Origin: an uncultured Bacteroidales bacterium | Lineage (GTDB): Bacteria > Bacteroidota > Bacteroidia > Bacteroidales > Paludibacteraceae | Direction of reading: 5' to 3' | DNA length: 64,000 nucleotides | Assembly: GCA_900316995.1 (NCBI GenBank) | Contig: ONEZ01000006.1 | Coordinates: forward strand, 62,001 to 126,000 | Shown here: positions 16,435 through 24,862 of the stretch, one piece after another | Layout of the letters: every line of letters begins with the position of its first letter | Numbering within the stretch: position 1 is the first letter of the stretch | Made by a program: the position numbers and the translations under genes | Notes under the pieces: model-generated | Database searches by the model: none | Told to the model about the DNA's origin: nothing | Seen by the model: the letters and a program-made list of their open reading frames with translations, nothing else

Positions 16435-17523
16435 ATGTATATTAAGAACCTATTTTTAGTCATCCTGAACGCAGTGAAGTACCTCATAGCCATTATGAGG
16501 GGCTTGTTTATTTCTGCAACGTTGAAACAGATTCTTCGCTTTGCTCAGAATGACATACTTGCAGCACTTCTTGTCCCAATCTTATTAGTTTCCTGCACAG
16601 AACGTTATGATTTCAAGTTGCAGGAAACGGCGTCAAAACCCGTTATTATAGGCTATGTATGCACAGAGAAGGGGCAGTATGCCATTGACATAACCCGTAC
16701 CCGTAGCTATTTTGATACAGGCAGTATGCGTGATGTGCCGCCTGCCAAAGTCTGGATAAACGGAGAGGAGCTGACGCCTGACAAGGAGCTAAAATCACGC
16801 TACGTAACCAGGCCTGACTTCCGTGCCGTAACAGGTGAGACCTACACCCTGCGAGTGGAGATGGACTTTAACGGTGACGGGCAGATAGAGGTTTACACAG
16901 CAGAAGCTGTGGCGCCAAAAAAAGTGTTCGCCTTTATGAAGCTGCAACCTCTTACAAATGAGGCAGACGGTCCGGCGCTTCCACTCACTACGCTTTTAGT
17001 GTTTCAAGACCCTAAGGGAGAAGATAATAACTACGGAGCGCACCTCTATATCTCCACAGCCAGAGACTCTAATGATACATACCATAAGTACCATATATCA
17101 AATACCCCCTCAAAATATGTCACAAATATGTTTAAGTCTGATGTGGCAGACGGGGAGCTTATCTTCTACCCAGCATACATGATAGGGCGAAAGCTGCTGT
17201 ACAAGCCATTAGACACTCTTATGGTCTATCCGTTTGATACCATAGAGGTGGAGTTTAACTGCCATAGTAAGGAGTATTATGAGTTTATACGTCAGTGTGA
17301 CGATGCAGCCAGCGGATCCAATCCTATGTTTATGACCCCTGCAGGCCCAGTTACAGGTAATGTAAGCGGTGGCGCCATAGGAGCATTTGGCGTTTACACA
17401 AACTCACGTAGCAAGGGTGTGGTGCCCTATAAAGAGGGAACTTGGAAAGATGAGGATTTGGAGAAGAGATTTGGAAAGAACTGGAGGGAAGTAATCAATG
17501 GAAAATTGAAAGTTGAGAATTGA
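16435..17523 (+). CDS. DUF4249 lipoprotein
   Basis: A 362-residue lipoprotein (lipobox LLVSC at about residues 49-53) of the DUF4249 family, which is regularly encoded beside a TonB-dependent receptor, as here. The N-terminus is odd: about 32 residues (VILNAVKYL through ILRFAQND) are the translation of a REP-like palindrome lying between the ATG and the hydrophobic signal core. The C-terminus (GKLKVEN) is encoded by another short repeat. An internal ATG (MRGLFIS) would not avoid the element. Family role: probable surface-exposed partner of the receptor, exact ligand unknown. Confidence 0.82.
   Translation: MYIKNLFLVILNAVKYLIAIMRGLFISATLKQILRFAQNDILAALLVPILLVSCTERYDFKLQETASKPVIIGYVCTEKGQYAIDITRTRSYFDTGSMRDVPPAKVWINGEELTPDKELKSRYVTRPDFRAVTGETYTLRVEMDFNGDGQIEVYTAEAVAPKKVFAFMKLQPLTNEADGPALPLTTLLVFQDPKGEDNNYGAHLYISTARDSNDTYHKYHISNTPSKYVTNMFKSDVADGELIFYPAYMIGRKLLYKPLDTLMVYPFDTIEVEFNCHSKEYYEFIRQCDDAASGSNPMFMTPAGPVTGNVSGGAIGAFGVYTNSRSKGVVPYKEGTWKDEDLEKRFGKNWREVINGKLKVEN
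16459..16554. repeat. REP-like palindromic repeat, full element inside a signal sequence
   Basis: The left arm GTCATCCTGAACGCAGTGAA and the right arm GATTCTTCGCTTTGCTCAGA, ending TGAC, are inverted relative to each other, about 45 bases apart. The whole element is translated as part of the DUF4249 protein. Confidence 0.75.
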
Positions 17524-17632
17524 GAATTGGGAATTACATACATCTGTATAATTACGTGCATTCACATAATGTACGTATATTAAGCATTATACTCCTAATA
17601 ACTCTCAACTGTCAACTCTCAACTGTCAACTC
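17499..17632. repeat. Pair of (A/C)TTGA-type short tandem repeats at a gene junction
   Basis: 17499-17535 consists of GAAAATTGAAAGTTGAGAAT-type units, and 17601-17632 of CTCTCAACTGTCAACT units in the opposite sense. They encode the end of the DUF4249 protein and the signal region of the TonB receptor. Related tracts lie at about 9505-9533 and about 24290-24306. Confidence 0.6.
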
Positions 17633-19709
17633 CTTTGCTGCAGAGGCAGTTGAGGACGCCTCCATGGAAGGAGACCTTGATGAGGTGACAGTGCAAGGAG
17701 AGTCATCTATGAAGCGTCTTGATACGCCCACGCTTGGTTTTGAGACCATGACCATTCAGCAGATAAAGCGTCTTCCGTCAATGCTTGGAGAGGTGGATGT
17801 AATAAAGTCTATCCAGATGCTTCCTGGGGTGCAGTCAATGTCAGAAGGCTCGTCATCATTCAGTGTGCGAGGCGGTGCCCCAGACCAGAACCTTATACTG
17901 CTTGACGGCGCCACCATCTACAACGCATCCCACTTTTTAGGCTTTTTCAGCGTGTTTAACAATGATGTGATAGACAAGGCATCGTTGTATAAAGGCGATA
18001 TGCCAGCCACAATGGGAGGCCGCCTGTCCTCCGTTTTGGAGATTGACACCAAAGATGGAAGTAATGACGGCTTTCACGGACAGGGTGGAATAGGGCTTAT
18101 ATCGTCAAGAATACTTCTTGAAGGACCTCTTGTTAAAGACAGGCTTACCGCATGGGTGGCAGGCAGGGTGTTTTATGCAGGAATGTTCCTGCCAGCCTTC
18201 AAGGGGCTTAACCCCACCTTGGGCAATACAGGCCTCACCTTCTACGATGTAAACGCCCGCCTCTCAGCCACACTCTCAAGCAAGCATCGCCTCTACATAT
18301 CAGGGTATGCGGGGCAGGACTACATGGCCATAAATAATTTGGGTAAATTCTCATACGCAAACTATGCAGCCACTGCACGCTGGAGCGCAATAGTGAACTC
18401 CAAGTTCTATATTAACACCATATTCACCACGTCATTCTATAACTACCTTGGCGGCGGCTCCCTTAACGCCCTGTCAGGCGAGTGGCGCTCCCATATAGAG
18501 GATTACGGCCTGCGTCAGGAGTACTCATACAACCCAGACTCTCATAATCGCCTAAAAATGGGCTTCTCCACCTCTTACAAGTACATAAAGAGCGGCGATG
18601 CCCAGATGAGTCAGCAGGGCATAGATTCAAAATTAGCCATTAAAATACCGCCAACACGCTCTTTAGAATCGGCCGTATTCATATCAAACACGCAAAAATA
18701 TGGTCCAGTGTCATTGACATACGGTTTGCGTGCATCGATGTTTAACAATATAGGCCCTCAGACAGAGATTGTGCTTGGAGACAACCATCAGAAGGTGGAT
18801 TCAGTAGTATATGGCAAAGGACAGTTCTATCATACGTATTGGAACCTGGAGCCACGAGTGGGGGTTGCATGGGAGTTCTATGATGACATGTCGCTCAAAG
18901 CAAGCTACTCACGCACAGCGCAGTATATGCACCTTATTCAAAGCTCCACGGCAGGCTCACCGCTTGACGTTTGGAGAGCTTCAAATCCAAACCTGAAACC
19001 AGAGGTATGTGACCAAGTGTCAGCAGGTTATATTTGGAACTTCTATAAAGGACAGTTTCAGTTTAGCGTGGAGGGCTATTACAAGTGGCTGTATAACGTA
19101 GTTGATTTCAGAGACTACGCCAATATAATGCTCAATAAGGATATAGATGAGGATATTCTCAGCGGCAAAGGGCGCGCATTTGGCGTGGAACTTATGCTCC
19201 GTCGTGATGTGGGCAAACTGACAGGGTGGGTTAGTTACACCTACTCACGCTCGTTCCAGACTATAGCAGGCATAAACTCCGGCGTGGAGTACCGCTCCAC
19301 AGCAGACCGTCCGCACAGCGTGAATATAGCGCTTAACTATAAGATAAACAAGTGGATAGATGTGTCCGCCACTTGGGTGTACGCTACAGGGCAGCCCTTT
19401 ACCGCCCCCGATGCCAAGTATGAAGTGGATAGTTTTGGTGAGCCGGAGATGATACCTCTGTACTCAGGGCGTAACACATATCGTCTGCCAGATTATCACC
19501 GAATGGATTTGGCGGTGACATTTGATTTGAATAAGGGCGTAAAAAAGCGCTATAACCACAATATCAACGTGTCAATCTACAACGTATATTGCCGTCATAA
19601 CGCTTGGATGATGAGTTTCAAGACAGACCCTCAGACTAGTACACAGTTTGCAGAACTGACCTATCTGTTTAGTATAGTTCCCTCAATTACCTATAATCTT
19701 TCTTTTTAG
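17520..19709 (+). CDS. TonB-dependent outer-membrane receptor
   Basis: A 729-residue receptor, possibly starting at the GTG at 17556, which gives a better signal peptide (HSHNVRILSIILLITLN...). The plug domain is clear: DEVTVQGES near residue 55, then IKSIQMLPGVQS, FSVRGGAPDQNLILLDGATI and the ASLYKGDMPATMGGRLSSVL segment. The rest is a 22-strand barrel ending in ITYNLSF. The usual N-terminal carboxypeptidase-regulatory-like domain of receptors paired with DUF4249 is missing; a short acidic segment stands in its place. It overlaps the DUF4249 stop region and is its likely partner in uptake of an unknown ligand. Confidence 0.9.
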   Translation: MRIGNYIHLYNYVHSHNVRILSIILLITLNCQLSTVNSFAAEAVEDASMEGDLDEVTVQGESSMKRLDTPTLGFETMTIQQIKRLPSMLGEVDVIKSIQMLPGVQSMSEGSSSFSVRGGAPDQNLILLDGATIYNASHFLGFFSVFNNDVIDKASLYKGDMPATMGGRLSSVLEIDTKDGSNDGFHGQGGIGLISSRILLEGPLVKDRLTAWVAGRVFYAGMFLPAFKGLNPTLGNTGLTFYDVNARLSATLSSKHRLYISGYAGQDYMAINNLGKFSYANYAATARWSAIVNSKFYINTIFTTSFYNYLGGGSLNALSGEWRSHIEDYGLRQEYSYNPDSHNRLKMGFSTSYKYIKSGDAQMSQQGIDSKLAIKIPPTRSLESAVFISNTQKYGPVSLTYGLRASMFNNIGPQTEIVLGDNHQKVDSVVYGKGQFYHTYWNLEPRVGVAWEFYDDMSLKASYSRTAQYMHLIQSSTAGSPLDVWRASNPNLKPEVCDQVSAGYIWNFYKGQFQFSVEGYYKWLYNVVDFRDYANIMLNKDIDEDILSGKGRAFGVELMLRRDVGKLTGWVSYTYSRSFQTIAGINSGVEYRSTADRPHSVNIALNYKINKWIDVSATWVYATGQPFTAPDAKYEVDSFGEPEMIPLYSGRNTYRLPDYHRMDLAVTFDLNKGVKKRYNHNINVSIYNVYCRHNAWMMSFKTDPQTSTQFAELTYLFSIVPSITYNLSF

Positions 19710-19789
19710 TTTAATCGGTTAATCGGTTATTCGTTTAATCGAATTATTTTTCTTTCGGTTCACCGCATCACCGTATCACCGCATCACCG

Positions 19790-20650
19790 TTATCCTAAGT
19801 AGCTCATGAGTAACTTGCTCTTGGAGTCTGTACGGAGTTTGCGTATGGCTTTCTCCTTAATCTGACGTACACGCTCTCGTGTAAGGTCACATTTGTCTCC
19901 AATCTCCTCAAGTGTCATTTCCTGACAGCCTATGCCAAAGAAACACTTGATAATCTCTTTCTCTCTCTCATTAAGTGTGTTAAGAGCTCTCTCTATCTCT
20001 TTTGAGAGAGATTCGTTTATAAGCTCCTTGTCAGCTACTGGGGAATCCTCGTTTGGAAGAACGTCAAGAAGACTGTTGTCCTCACCCTCTACAAACGGAG
20101 CATCTACTGATATATGACGTCCGGCAGCCTTTAATGAGTCTGCTATTTTGTCAACAGGTATGTCAAGCTCCTCAGAAAGCTCTTCTGGTGAAGGTCTGCG
20201 CTCATTCTCCTGCTCAAATTTGGCAAGAGCCTTGTTGATTCTGTTTATTGAGCCCACTTGGTTAAGCGGAAGTCTTACTATACGAGATTGCTCTGCAAGT
20301 GCTTGCAGAATAGACTGTCTAATCCACCATACGGCGTATGATATGAATTTGAAACCTCTTGTTTCATCAAAACGTTCAGCAGCCTTAATCAGTCCCAAAT
20401 TACCCTCATTTATAAGGTCTGGCAGGCTTAGACCCTGGTTCTGGTACTGTTTTGCAACAGAAACCACAAAACGCAGGTTTGCCCTGGTAAGTTTTTCAAG
20501 AGCTATGCGGTCACCCTGCTTGATGCGCTGTGCAAGTTCAACCTCCTCCTCAACGCTAATAAGGTCTTCACGACCAATCTCTTGCAGGTATTTGTCAAGT
20601 GACGCACTCTCACGGTTGGTTATTGATTTTACAATCTTAAGCTGTCTCAT
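19790..20650 (-). CDS. rpoD: Primary RNA polymerase sigma factor RpoD
   Basis: A 286-residue primary sigma factor of the short Bacteroidetes type, lacking the long acidic region 1.1 of proteobacterial RpoD. Region 1.2 ([16 protein letters not shown]), region 2 ([48 protein letters not shown]), region 3 and region 4 ([20 protein letters not shown]) are all complete. It recognises the -33 TTTG / -7 TAnnTTTG promoters seen throughout this window. The gene is transcribed alone, divergently from the RNase P RNA gene. Confidence 0.96.
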   Translation of the reverse strand: MRQLKIVKSITNRESASLDKYLQEIGREDLISVEEEVELAQRIKQGDRIALEKLTRANLRFVVSVAKQYQNQGLSLPDLINEGNLGLIKAAERFDETRGFKFISYAVWWIRQSILQALAEQSRIVRLPLNQVGSINRINKALAKFEQENERRPSPEELSEELDIPVDKIADSLKAAGRHISVDAPFVEGEDNSLLDVLPNEDSPVADKELINESLSKEIERALNTLNEREKEIIKCFFGIGCQEMTLEEIGDKCDLTRERVRQIKEKAIRKLRTDSKSKLLMSYLG

Positions 20651-20676
20651 ACTGTATAGTTAGGCAAAATTGAGTG

Positions 20677-20684
20677 CAAAGATA
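20677..20684 (-). promoter_or_regulatory. -7 box for rpoD
   Basis: TATCTTTG on the minus strand, 26 bases before the rpoD ATG. Confidence 0.5.
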
Positions 20685-20707
20685 GTAATAAAAAGTGATT
20701 CTAAAAA

Positions 20708-20738
20708 TTTGTAGCCCAAAAATTTTTCCATAAATTTG
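20708..20738 (+). promoter_or_regulatory. Promoter for RNase P RNA
   Basis: TTTG (20708-20711) and TAAATTTG (20731-20738) are separated by 19 bases, the consensus Bacteroidetes layout. The RNA begins about 19 bases further on. Confidence 0.75.
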
Positions 20739-20756
20739 CAAACTCTTTTCATAAAC

Positions 20757-21090
20757 ACAGCAGGATGGTCTGTTGCTTGCCTTTTTAGGCAAGAGGAAAG
20801 TCCGGGCAACATAGAGCATTATACTTCCTAACGGGAAGCTGTTGGTGACAGCAGGTTAGCGTAACAGAAAACAACCGCCGTAACTGGTAAGGGTGAAAAG
20901 GCGAGGTAAGAGCTCACCGCTCTCTTGGTGACAAGATGAGGCTGTACGTACTATATGTTGCAAGACCAAATATACCGACGCATGTAGGGCTGCTCGTCCG
21001 ATGTCGGGGGGTAGGTTGCTTGAGGGTACTGGTGACAGTGCTCCTAGATAAATAACAGATAATACAGAACCCGGCTTACAATCCTGCTGT
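20757..21090 (+). ncRNA. rnpB: RNase P RNA (bacterial type A)
   Basis: The catalytic RNA of RNase P, which trims tRNA 5' leaders. The P1 helix is formed by ACAGCAGGAT (20757-20766) and ATCCTGCTGT (21081-21090). Conserved core segments are present: GAGGAAAGTCCGGGC near 20790 and the matching ACAGAACCCGGCTTA near 21064, plus the GGTAAGGGTGAAAAGGCGAG region. Length of about 334 nt is normal. The ends are placed by the P1 helix. Confidence 0.95.
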
Positions 21091-21122
21091 TTTTTAATTT
21101 AAGCTTGGCTTAAATTAAAAAA
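21091..21122 (+). terminator. Terminator of RNase P RNA
   Basis: TTTTTAATTTAAGC pairs with GCTTAAATTAAAAA around a TTG loop, directly after the P1 helix. Confidence 0.7.
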
Positions 21123-21265
21123 CAGATCCTTGTTTTATAGGGCTTCTTCATGGCTCCACCATTCATCGCCTTGAGCGTAAGGATGTTAGGTCTCAACGCC
21201 TTTTTTGATAGTTGCATCCATACTCGCAATTGTAGTGAAAAAGAAGATTTCCTGAACAGTAAAAA

Positions 21266-21562
21266 TCAAATTGGGTGTACTATTGATAAGCCTAAACTAT
21301 TTATTATATTAAGAAACAGCCCTGCACTAGGTTCTACAGAACCAGTTTCAATACGTGATATATATGATTTTCTTGTGCCTACCTTTTCTGCAAGTTCTTG
21401 CTGAGTTATACCCTCTCTCTTCCTTGCTTCATGAATTATTGAGCCAACGCAATATGCGTATGCCTCACGTCTGAACTCTTCACGCTGTGCAGAGCCCACC
21501 TCGCCATATAAAGAGTTCAACACCTGATCAAAATCTCCTATGTTATTATCTTTTTTCTGCAT
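21266..21562 (-). CDS. XRE/HigA-like antitoxin
   Basis: A 98-residue protein whose C-terminal half is an XRE helix-turn-helix (ITQQELAEKVGTRKSYISRIE). It overlaps the upstream RelE/HigB-like toxin gene by 17 bases, the reversed toxin-first order typical of HigBA modules. The N-terminal region (about 1-40) probably contacts the toxin. It should bind the operon promoter and repress it, as HigA-type antitoxins do. A paralogous antitoxin of similar design lies at 30184-30495. Confidence 0.85.
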   Translation of the reverse strand: MQKKDNNIGDFDQVLNSLYGEVGSAQREEFRREAYAYCVGSIIHEARKREGITQQELAEKVGTRKSYISRIETGSVEPSAGLFLNIINSLGLSIVHPI

Positions 21563-21875
21563 AATATTCGTTTTTTAACGTTATTGCTTTTTCTATCTCG
21601 TTATTTGGTGTCTTCTGGGTTTTCTTTTGAAAACCATTAAATAGCATTACTACGTTACCCTCATCAAAAATGAAGAACGCCCTATAAATATTTCCTTCGT
21701 GTTGGGCACGTAACTCATAAATCCCTTCCCTAATGTGTTTTACAAAATTCTGATTTGGGCGTTGTTGTGTTTTTAGAACATCAATTACGTACGCCACTTT
21801 ACGTTGTGCTCCGCTACTAAGTGATTGAAAGAAATCAATAAAATAGTGCTTGTAATACAGTACTCTCCGTTCCAT
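21546..21875 (-). CDS. RelE/HigB-like toxin (phage-derived Gp49-like)
   Basis: A 109-residue toxin if the ATG at 21875 (MERRVLYYKHYF) is used; a longer start at 21941 is open but lacks support. The fold signature is YELRAQHEGNIYRAFFIFDEGNVVMLFNGFQKK, with the conserved Arg and Phe-Lys-Lys of RelE-superfamily mRNA interferases. A TATTTTTG box on the minus strand ends only 4 bases before the ATG, suggesting a nearly leaderless transcript. This copy is complete and serves as the reference for the deleted toxin at 30492-30754. Confidence 0.85.
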   Translation of the reverse strand: MERRVLYYKHYFIDFFQSLSSGAQRKVAYVIDVLKTQQRPNQNFVKHIREGIYELRAQHEGNIYRAFFIFDEGNVVMLFNGFQKKTQKTPNNEIEKAITLKNEYYAEKR

Positions 21876-21984
21876 GATGCAAAAATAGGGAAAAGTTTTC
21901 AGATTTGAAAACTTTTCCCTATAAAATTTGTGGAAATTCATTACATCACACTGCCTGCGACAATCCCTTCATCTCAAACGCACG

Positions 21985-22062
21985 CGAGAGGTGTCTCCCA
22001 TACGGGTCTGTGACCCTATGGATCCTTCCCGCTATACCACTCCGCGGGTGGAGAGACCTCAA
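21985..22062. repeat. Palindromic repeat related to the element at 49880-50030
   Basis: GAGGTGTCTCC (21986 on) pairs with GGAGAGACCTC (about 22052-22062). Inside, CCATACGGGTC and GACCCTATGG form a hairpin around TGT, and CCCGC/GCGGG forms another. The CATACGGGTCTGTGACCCTA core reappears with few changes at about 49950. Confidence 0.6.
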
Positions 22063-22108
22063 ATAGTCAACCCCATTACACATTTAAAGCCATCATTTAT
22101 GAACATTC

Positions 22109-22909
22109 TCAATAATCATAACCACTTAGCGATTCACTATCACAATTTGCAATAATAGCCTGCATACCAAACATACTATCATCAGATTCTTGGTAAGAGG
22201 CTCCTCCTGATTTGTAATTATACACAAGGACACACATCTCTGAATTAATTTGGCATTTACTTGATGCAATAAACATTTCATCACTTTTCAACGCATTTAA
22301 GAACTTATCGTAACCATTATTCTTACCCTTAATAGTATTCGCATCAATTACAGACATCAAATAATCAGGATTGAGCTCATTCACATTTACACTTTTATCA
22401 AACAGATACTCTTTTCTCCAGTAATAACCATAGTTTTGTGGATTTTCTTTGTATATATCTGTCAACATCTTTGTTGCCATTTTCTTAGCATTGTTTTCAT
22501 ACGATGCCATAAACCATAGCTCAACTATTTTTTTGCCAACAGTCACTAAAATGTAATTTCTCCTGATTTCAGCCTGTTCTCCATTGAAATCGTAGGTGCC
22601 TATTATTTTCACAAGCTTACAGATTCCCTCTTTACCATCTTCTATAAAACATCCATACGATATTAATCGACCATCTTCTGTATATAAGTCGTCTTCTATA
22701 ACAAAACCGTCCTTCTCCATTCCAGCACGTACTTCATCCACATTACCACCGTAACAACTTTTTAACAAAGCATAAGTAGGATTTATGTAATCTGCGTTTT
22801 TAGGTTCGTTTTTACTTTTGTTACCACAACCTATAAGGCATGTCATAAGTAATGCCGTTGAAATTAGAATTAATGACTTCCTCATTGTTTCACTTTTAAT
22901 CTTTTTCAT
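22109..22909 (-). CDS. Lipoprotein of unknown function
   Basis: A 266-residue lipoprotein with lipobox CLIGC near residue 28; an internal ATG at 22885 (MRKSLILISTALL) would also give a good signal. The body is a mixed alpha/beta protein with many charged residues and no motif I recognise. Its last residues are encoded just beside a palindromic repeat. It has no obvious functional partner; its upstream neighbour on the same strand is an AbiGi-like gene 36 bases away. Confidence 0.6.
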   Translation of the reverse strand: MKKIKSETMRKSLILISTALLMTCLIGCGNKSKNEPKNADYINPTYALLKSCYGGNVDEVRAGMEKDGFVIEDDLYTEDGRLISYGCFIEDGKEGICKLVKIIGTYDFNGEQAEIRRNYILVTVGKKIVELWFMASYENNAKKMATKMLTDIYKENPQNYGYYWRKEYLFDKSVNVNELNPDYLMSVIDANTIKGKNNGYDKFLNALKSDEMFIASSKCQINSEMCVLVYNYKSGGASYQESDDSMFGMQAIIANCDSESLSGYDY

Positions 22910-22945
22910 AGTTTTTAATGTTTTGTTGCATTTATGCGAGCTTCG

Positions 22946-23626
22946 CTAAAAATCCTCTTCTATCTGTTTTTTGCTTATGATTTTTGAGGAAAGGACCTCG
23001 ACAGTTTTCACATCAGAATAAACTTGTTTGATAATATCAATCATTCTGGATCTATTGGACTCGTCATCGATGATAATGTATTGTATATCATCAGGATTAA
23101 ATCTCAAACAATACGATTTTGTCTTCTCACTCTCCGTTTTAAGTTCATCCTTGTTCATGGGATGCTTCTGAAGATTAATAAAACAAAGCTCCTTGTTTTT
23201 TACATTGGGAATATACCTCCATTCCCGTTCATCGTAGTAATAATTTTTTCCCCCTTCAGTCTTTTTTAGTAAGGAAAATAATCTATAGTGTGCAGGGATA
23301 TTCCGTTCTTGAAGGGCATTTCTCAATTGATTAACAACATCTATTGACGTTTGATTAAGATACCACACAGGACAAATATCCTTTTGTTCCCGAACCCACT
23401 CACGCTTCATCCCAACACCAAAAGAGCCATACTTATAGATATGGTCGTTAATCTTGCTTAATGGGATATCCGTAAAACACACGATAGGCACAGCCCAACT
23501 GATATTCTTATCTTCCCCCCAACCGTCTTCTCTGCAATATCTTGGCCAAAAACCAATTTCCAGAATGCTCTTAATTGTACAAATGTCCTTTGTGAAATGA
23601 AATAATGTTTTTGCACTTATTGCCAT
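22946..23626 (-). CDS. AbiGi-like (abortive infection) family protein
   Basis: A 226-residue protein with the pattern I associate with the AbiGi family (PF10899-like): an N-terminal SAKTLFHFTKD segment, then GFWPRYCRED, a PIVCFTDIPLS strand, HIYKYGSFGVGMKREW, and a later YYDEREWRYIP motif. In Lactococcus AbiG, AbiGi is annotated as the antitoxin of a phage-exclusion pair; no AbiGii-like toxin gene is adjacent here, though a lipoprotein gene lies downstream and an XRE regulator upstream. The DUF2971-like folds are an alternative home. A phage-defence role is an inference. Confidence 0.6.
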   Translation of the reverse strand: MAISAKTLFHFTKDICTIKSILEIGFWPRYCREDGWGEDKNISWAVPIVCFTDIPLSKINDHIYKYGSFGVGMKREWVREQKDICPVWYLNQTSIDVVNQLRNALQERNIPAHYRLFSLLKKTEGGKNYYYDEREWRYIPNVKNKELCFINLQKHPMNKDELKTESEKTKSYCLRFNPDDIQYIIIDDESNRSRMIDIIKQVYSDVKTVEVLSSKIISKKQIEEDF

Positions 23627-23668
23627 ATAAGCCTCATTTTAGTGTACAAACAATTAATATGTCATTTG

Positions 23669-23676
23669 CAAAGATA
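23669..23676 (-). promoter_or_regulatory. -7 box for the AbiGi-like gene
   Basis: TATCTTTG on the minus strand, 42 bases before the ATG. Confidence 0.45.
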
Positions 23677-23741
23677 GCGACAAAACTAATCAATCATACG
23701 ATAATACTGTTGAAGATATTTCACGTAAACGTGGGGATTTT

Positions 23742-23996
23742 TCACGGATGGTTGGGCTCTGCAGAAATGCTGGTGGATGCGTTATGATAATACATCTCAA
23801 AAAGATTCACTTGCAAAGCTTTGGATATTCTCCAGAGCATTTCACAGTCAATGCTTCTGCGTTTGAGTATGTCGCTAACATTGCTGCGGTCACAATTAAT
23901 CTGCTTGGCAAGCCAAGTCTGCTTGCGTCCTTGGCGGTCTAACTCAGCCCTAATGATTTGCCCAATATGTGGAAGTTGGGGAGATGTGTCTTTCAT
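23742..23996 (-). CDS. XRE-family transcriptional regulator
   Basis: An 84-residue, almost bare helix-turn-helix protein: IGQIIRAELDRQGRKQTWLAKQINCDRSNVSDILKRRSIDCEMLWRISKAL covers most of it. The recognition helix is RSNVSDILKRR. It lies 115 bases upstream of the AbiGi-like gene on the same strand and 3' of a 155-base palindromic structure, so it may regulate either. No adjacent toxin is recognised. Confidence 0.8.
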   Translation of the reverse strand: MKDTSPQLPHIGQIIRAELDRQGRKQTWLAKQINCDRSNVSDILKRRSIDCEMLWRISKALQVNLFEMYYHNASTSISAEPNHP

Positions 23997-24064
23997 AGTA
24001 ATGATAGTAGTGGCATTACTATGTTCCGTGATGGAGGAATAAAAAAAGTGTGGGCCTTTTCTAC

Positions 24065-24219
24065 CACGTTAACAGGAAGCATAGGAGAAACCTGATGAGC
24101 CTATAGAAAACCCCACACAAAAGTGGTAATATAGGCTCAATGGGTCTCATACTTGCTGAAACCGTGTGCTATTCCTCATCGTTGTAAGAAACAGTTTCCT
24201 ATGCTTTTTCTTTAACGTG
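24065..24219. ncRNA. Long imperfect palindrome, candidate structured RNA
   Basis: Arms 24065-24087 and 24197-24219 are imperfect inverted repeats sharing CACGTTAA and AGCATAGGA. A perfect 10-bp inner stem joins TGAGCCTATA (24096-24105) with TATAGGCTCA (24130-24139). It lies upstream of the XRE gene on the minus strand and could be its leader, an independent RNA, or a non-autonomous mobile element. Confidence 0.45.
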
Positions 24220-24307
24220 AAATATAGTTAATGCGAATATGTTTGTTTTACGCTATTTCTGAAATTATGATATTATGTTTAAGTTATATTAACTGTCAAC
24301 TGTCAAT

Positions 24308-24748
24308 TTACTCACATCTTGTCATTCTCTTGGTAACCTTTATGAACGCCCACCCTGCCTTAATGGTCATGGTGTCGCCCTTAACGGTAATGTAGCCTGA
24401 ATTCTTGACAGCAAGCCCCCATGACGGGTCATACGCCCAATCCATTTTGTAGCGGTTTTTTTCCGGCTCGTATGTTACGGTCATAACATCGGCGCCCACC
24501 ACAGTCTGCTGACGTTTGGACTTGTCAGGGTTCTTTTTGTCTTTAAGCGGAGAACCGTCTTTCTCCTTATCTTTGGCGAGCCATACACACTTGGCCTTAT
24601 AGACACCGTCACCGGCACTAACGTACTCTGTCTTTCCGTTTCCTTCATCATCAAGCCATACACCCACGATGTCATCGCCGCCGGCATATAGAGCCAAAGC
24701 GCTGCAAACCAATAAAAATAGAAGTGATAAACCTTTTTTCATAACCAT
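24308..24748 (-). CDS. DUF2147 family secreted protein
   Basis: A 146-residue protein with a signal peptide (ending about ALALYAGG) and the DUF2147 signatures IVGVWLDDEGNGKTEYV near the N-terminus, a DKKNPD segment and a late YITVKGDTMTI strand. A second ATG at 24742 (MKKGLSLL) is equally plausible. The family is small, exported and beta-rich, of unknown function. It is transcribed divergently from the aminotransferase gene. Confidence 0.8.
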   Translation of the reverse strand: MVMKKGLSLLFLLVCSALALYAGGDDIVGVWLDDEGNGKTEYVSAGDGVYKAKCVWLAKDKEKDGSPLKDKKNPDKSKRQQTVVGADVMTVTYEPEKNRYKMDWAYDPSWGLAVKNSGYITVKGDTMTIKAGWAFIKVTKRMTRCE

Positions 24749-24795
24749 TTGACCAAATTTTTCTTTTATGGTTTAACCCATAAATTTCCAAACGT

Positions 24796-24827
24796 TTTGC
24801 AAAAATAACAAAAAAGATTTAACTTTG
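24796..24827 (+). promoter_or_regulatory. Divergent promoters for DUF2147 and the aminotransferase
   Basis: Plus strand: TTTG (24796-24799), 20 bases, then TAACTTTG (24820-24827), 35 bases before the aminotransferase ATG. Minus strand: TATTTTTG at 24800-24807 for DUF2147. The two overlap, so they may compete for polymerase. Confidence 0.65.
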
Positions 24828-24862
24828 CACGCAAATTTAAAGTTTTAACATTTCAAATAAAA

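Noticed and set aside
19710..19789. Short direct repeats (CATCACCG units and TTAATCG units) between the TonB receptor and rpoD
   Set aside because: Too short and simple to call a specific element; may be part of a terminator or noise.
21123..21265. A plus-strand frame starting near 21150 after the RNase P RNA
   Set aside because: Most of it is antisense to the antitoxin gene and it lacks a domain; the remaining bases hold no other feature.
24091..24105. CTGATGAG next to a stem, resembling a hammerhead ribozyme core
   Set aside because: The required GAAA after the second strand of the stem is absent (CAATGG follows), and the third helix is not in place.
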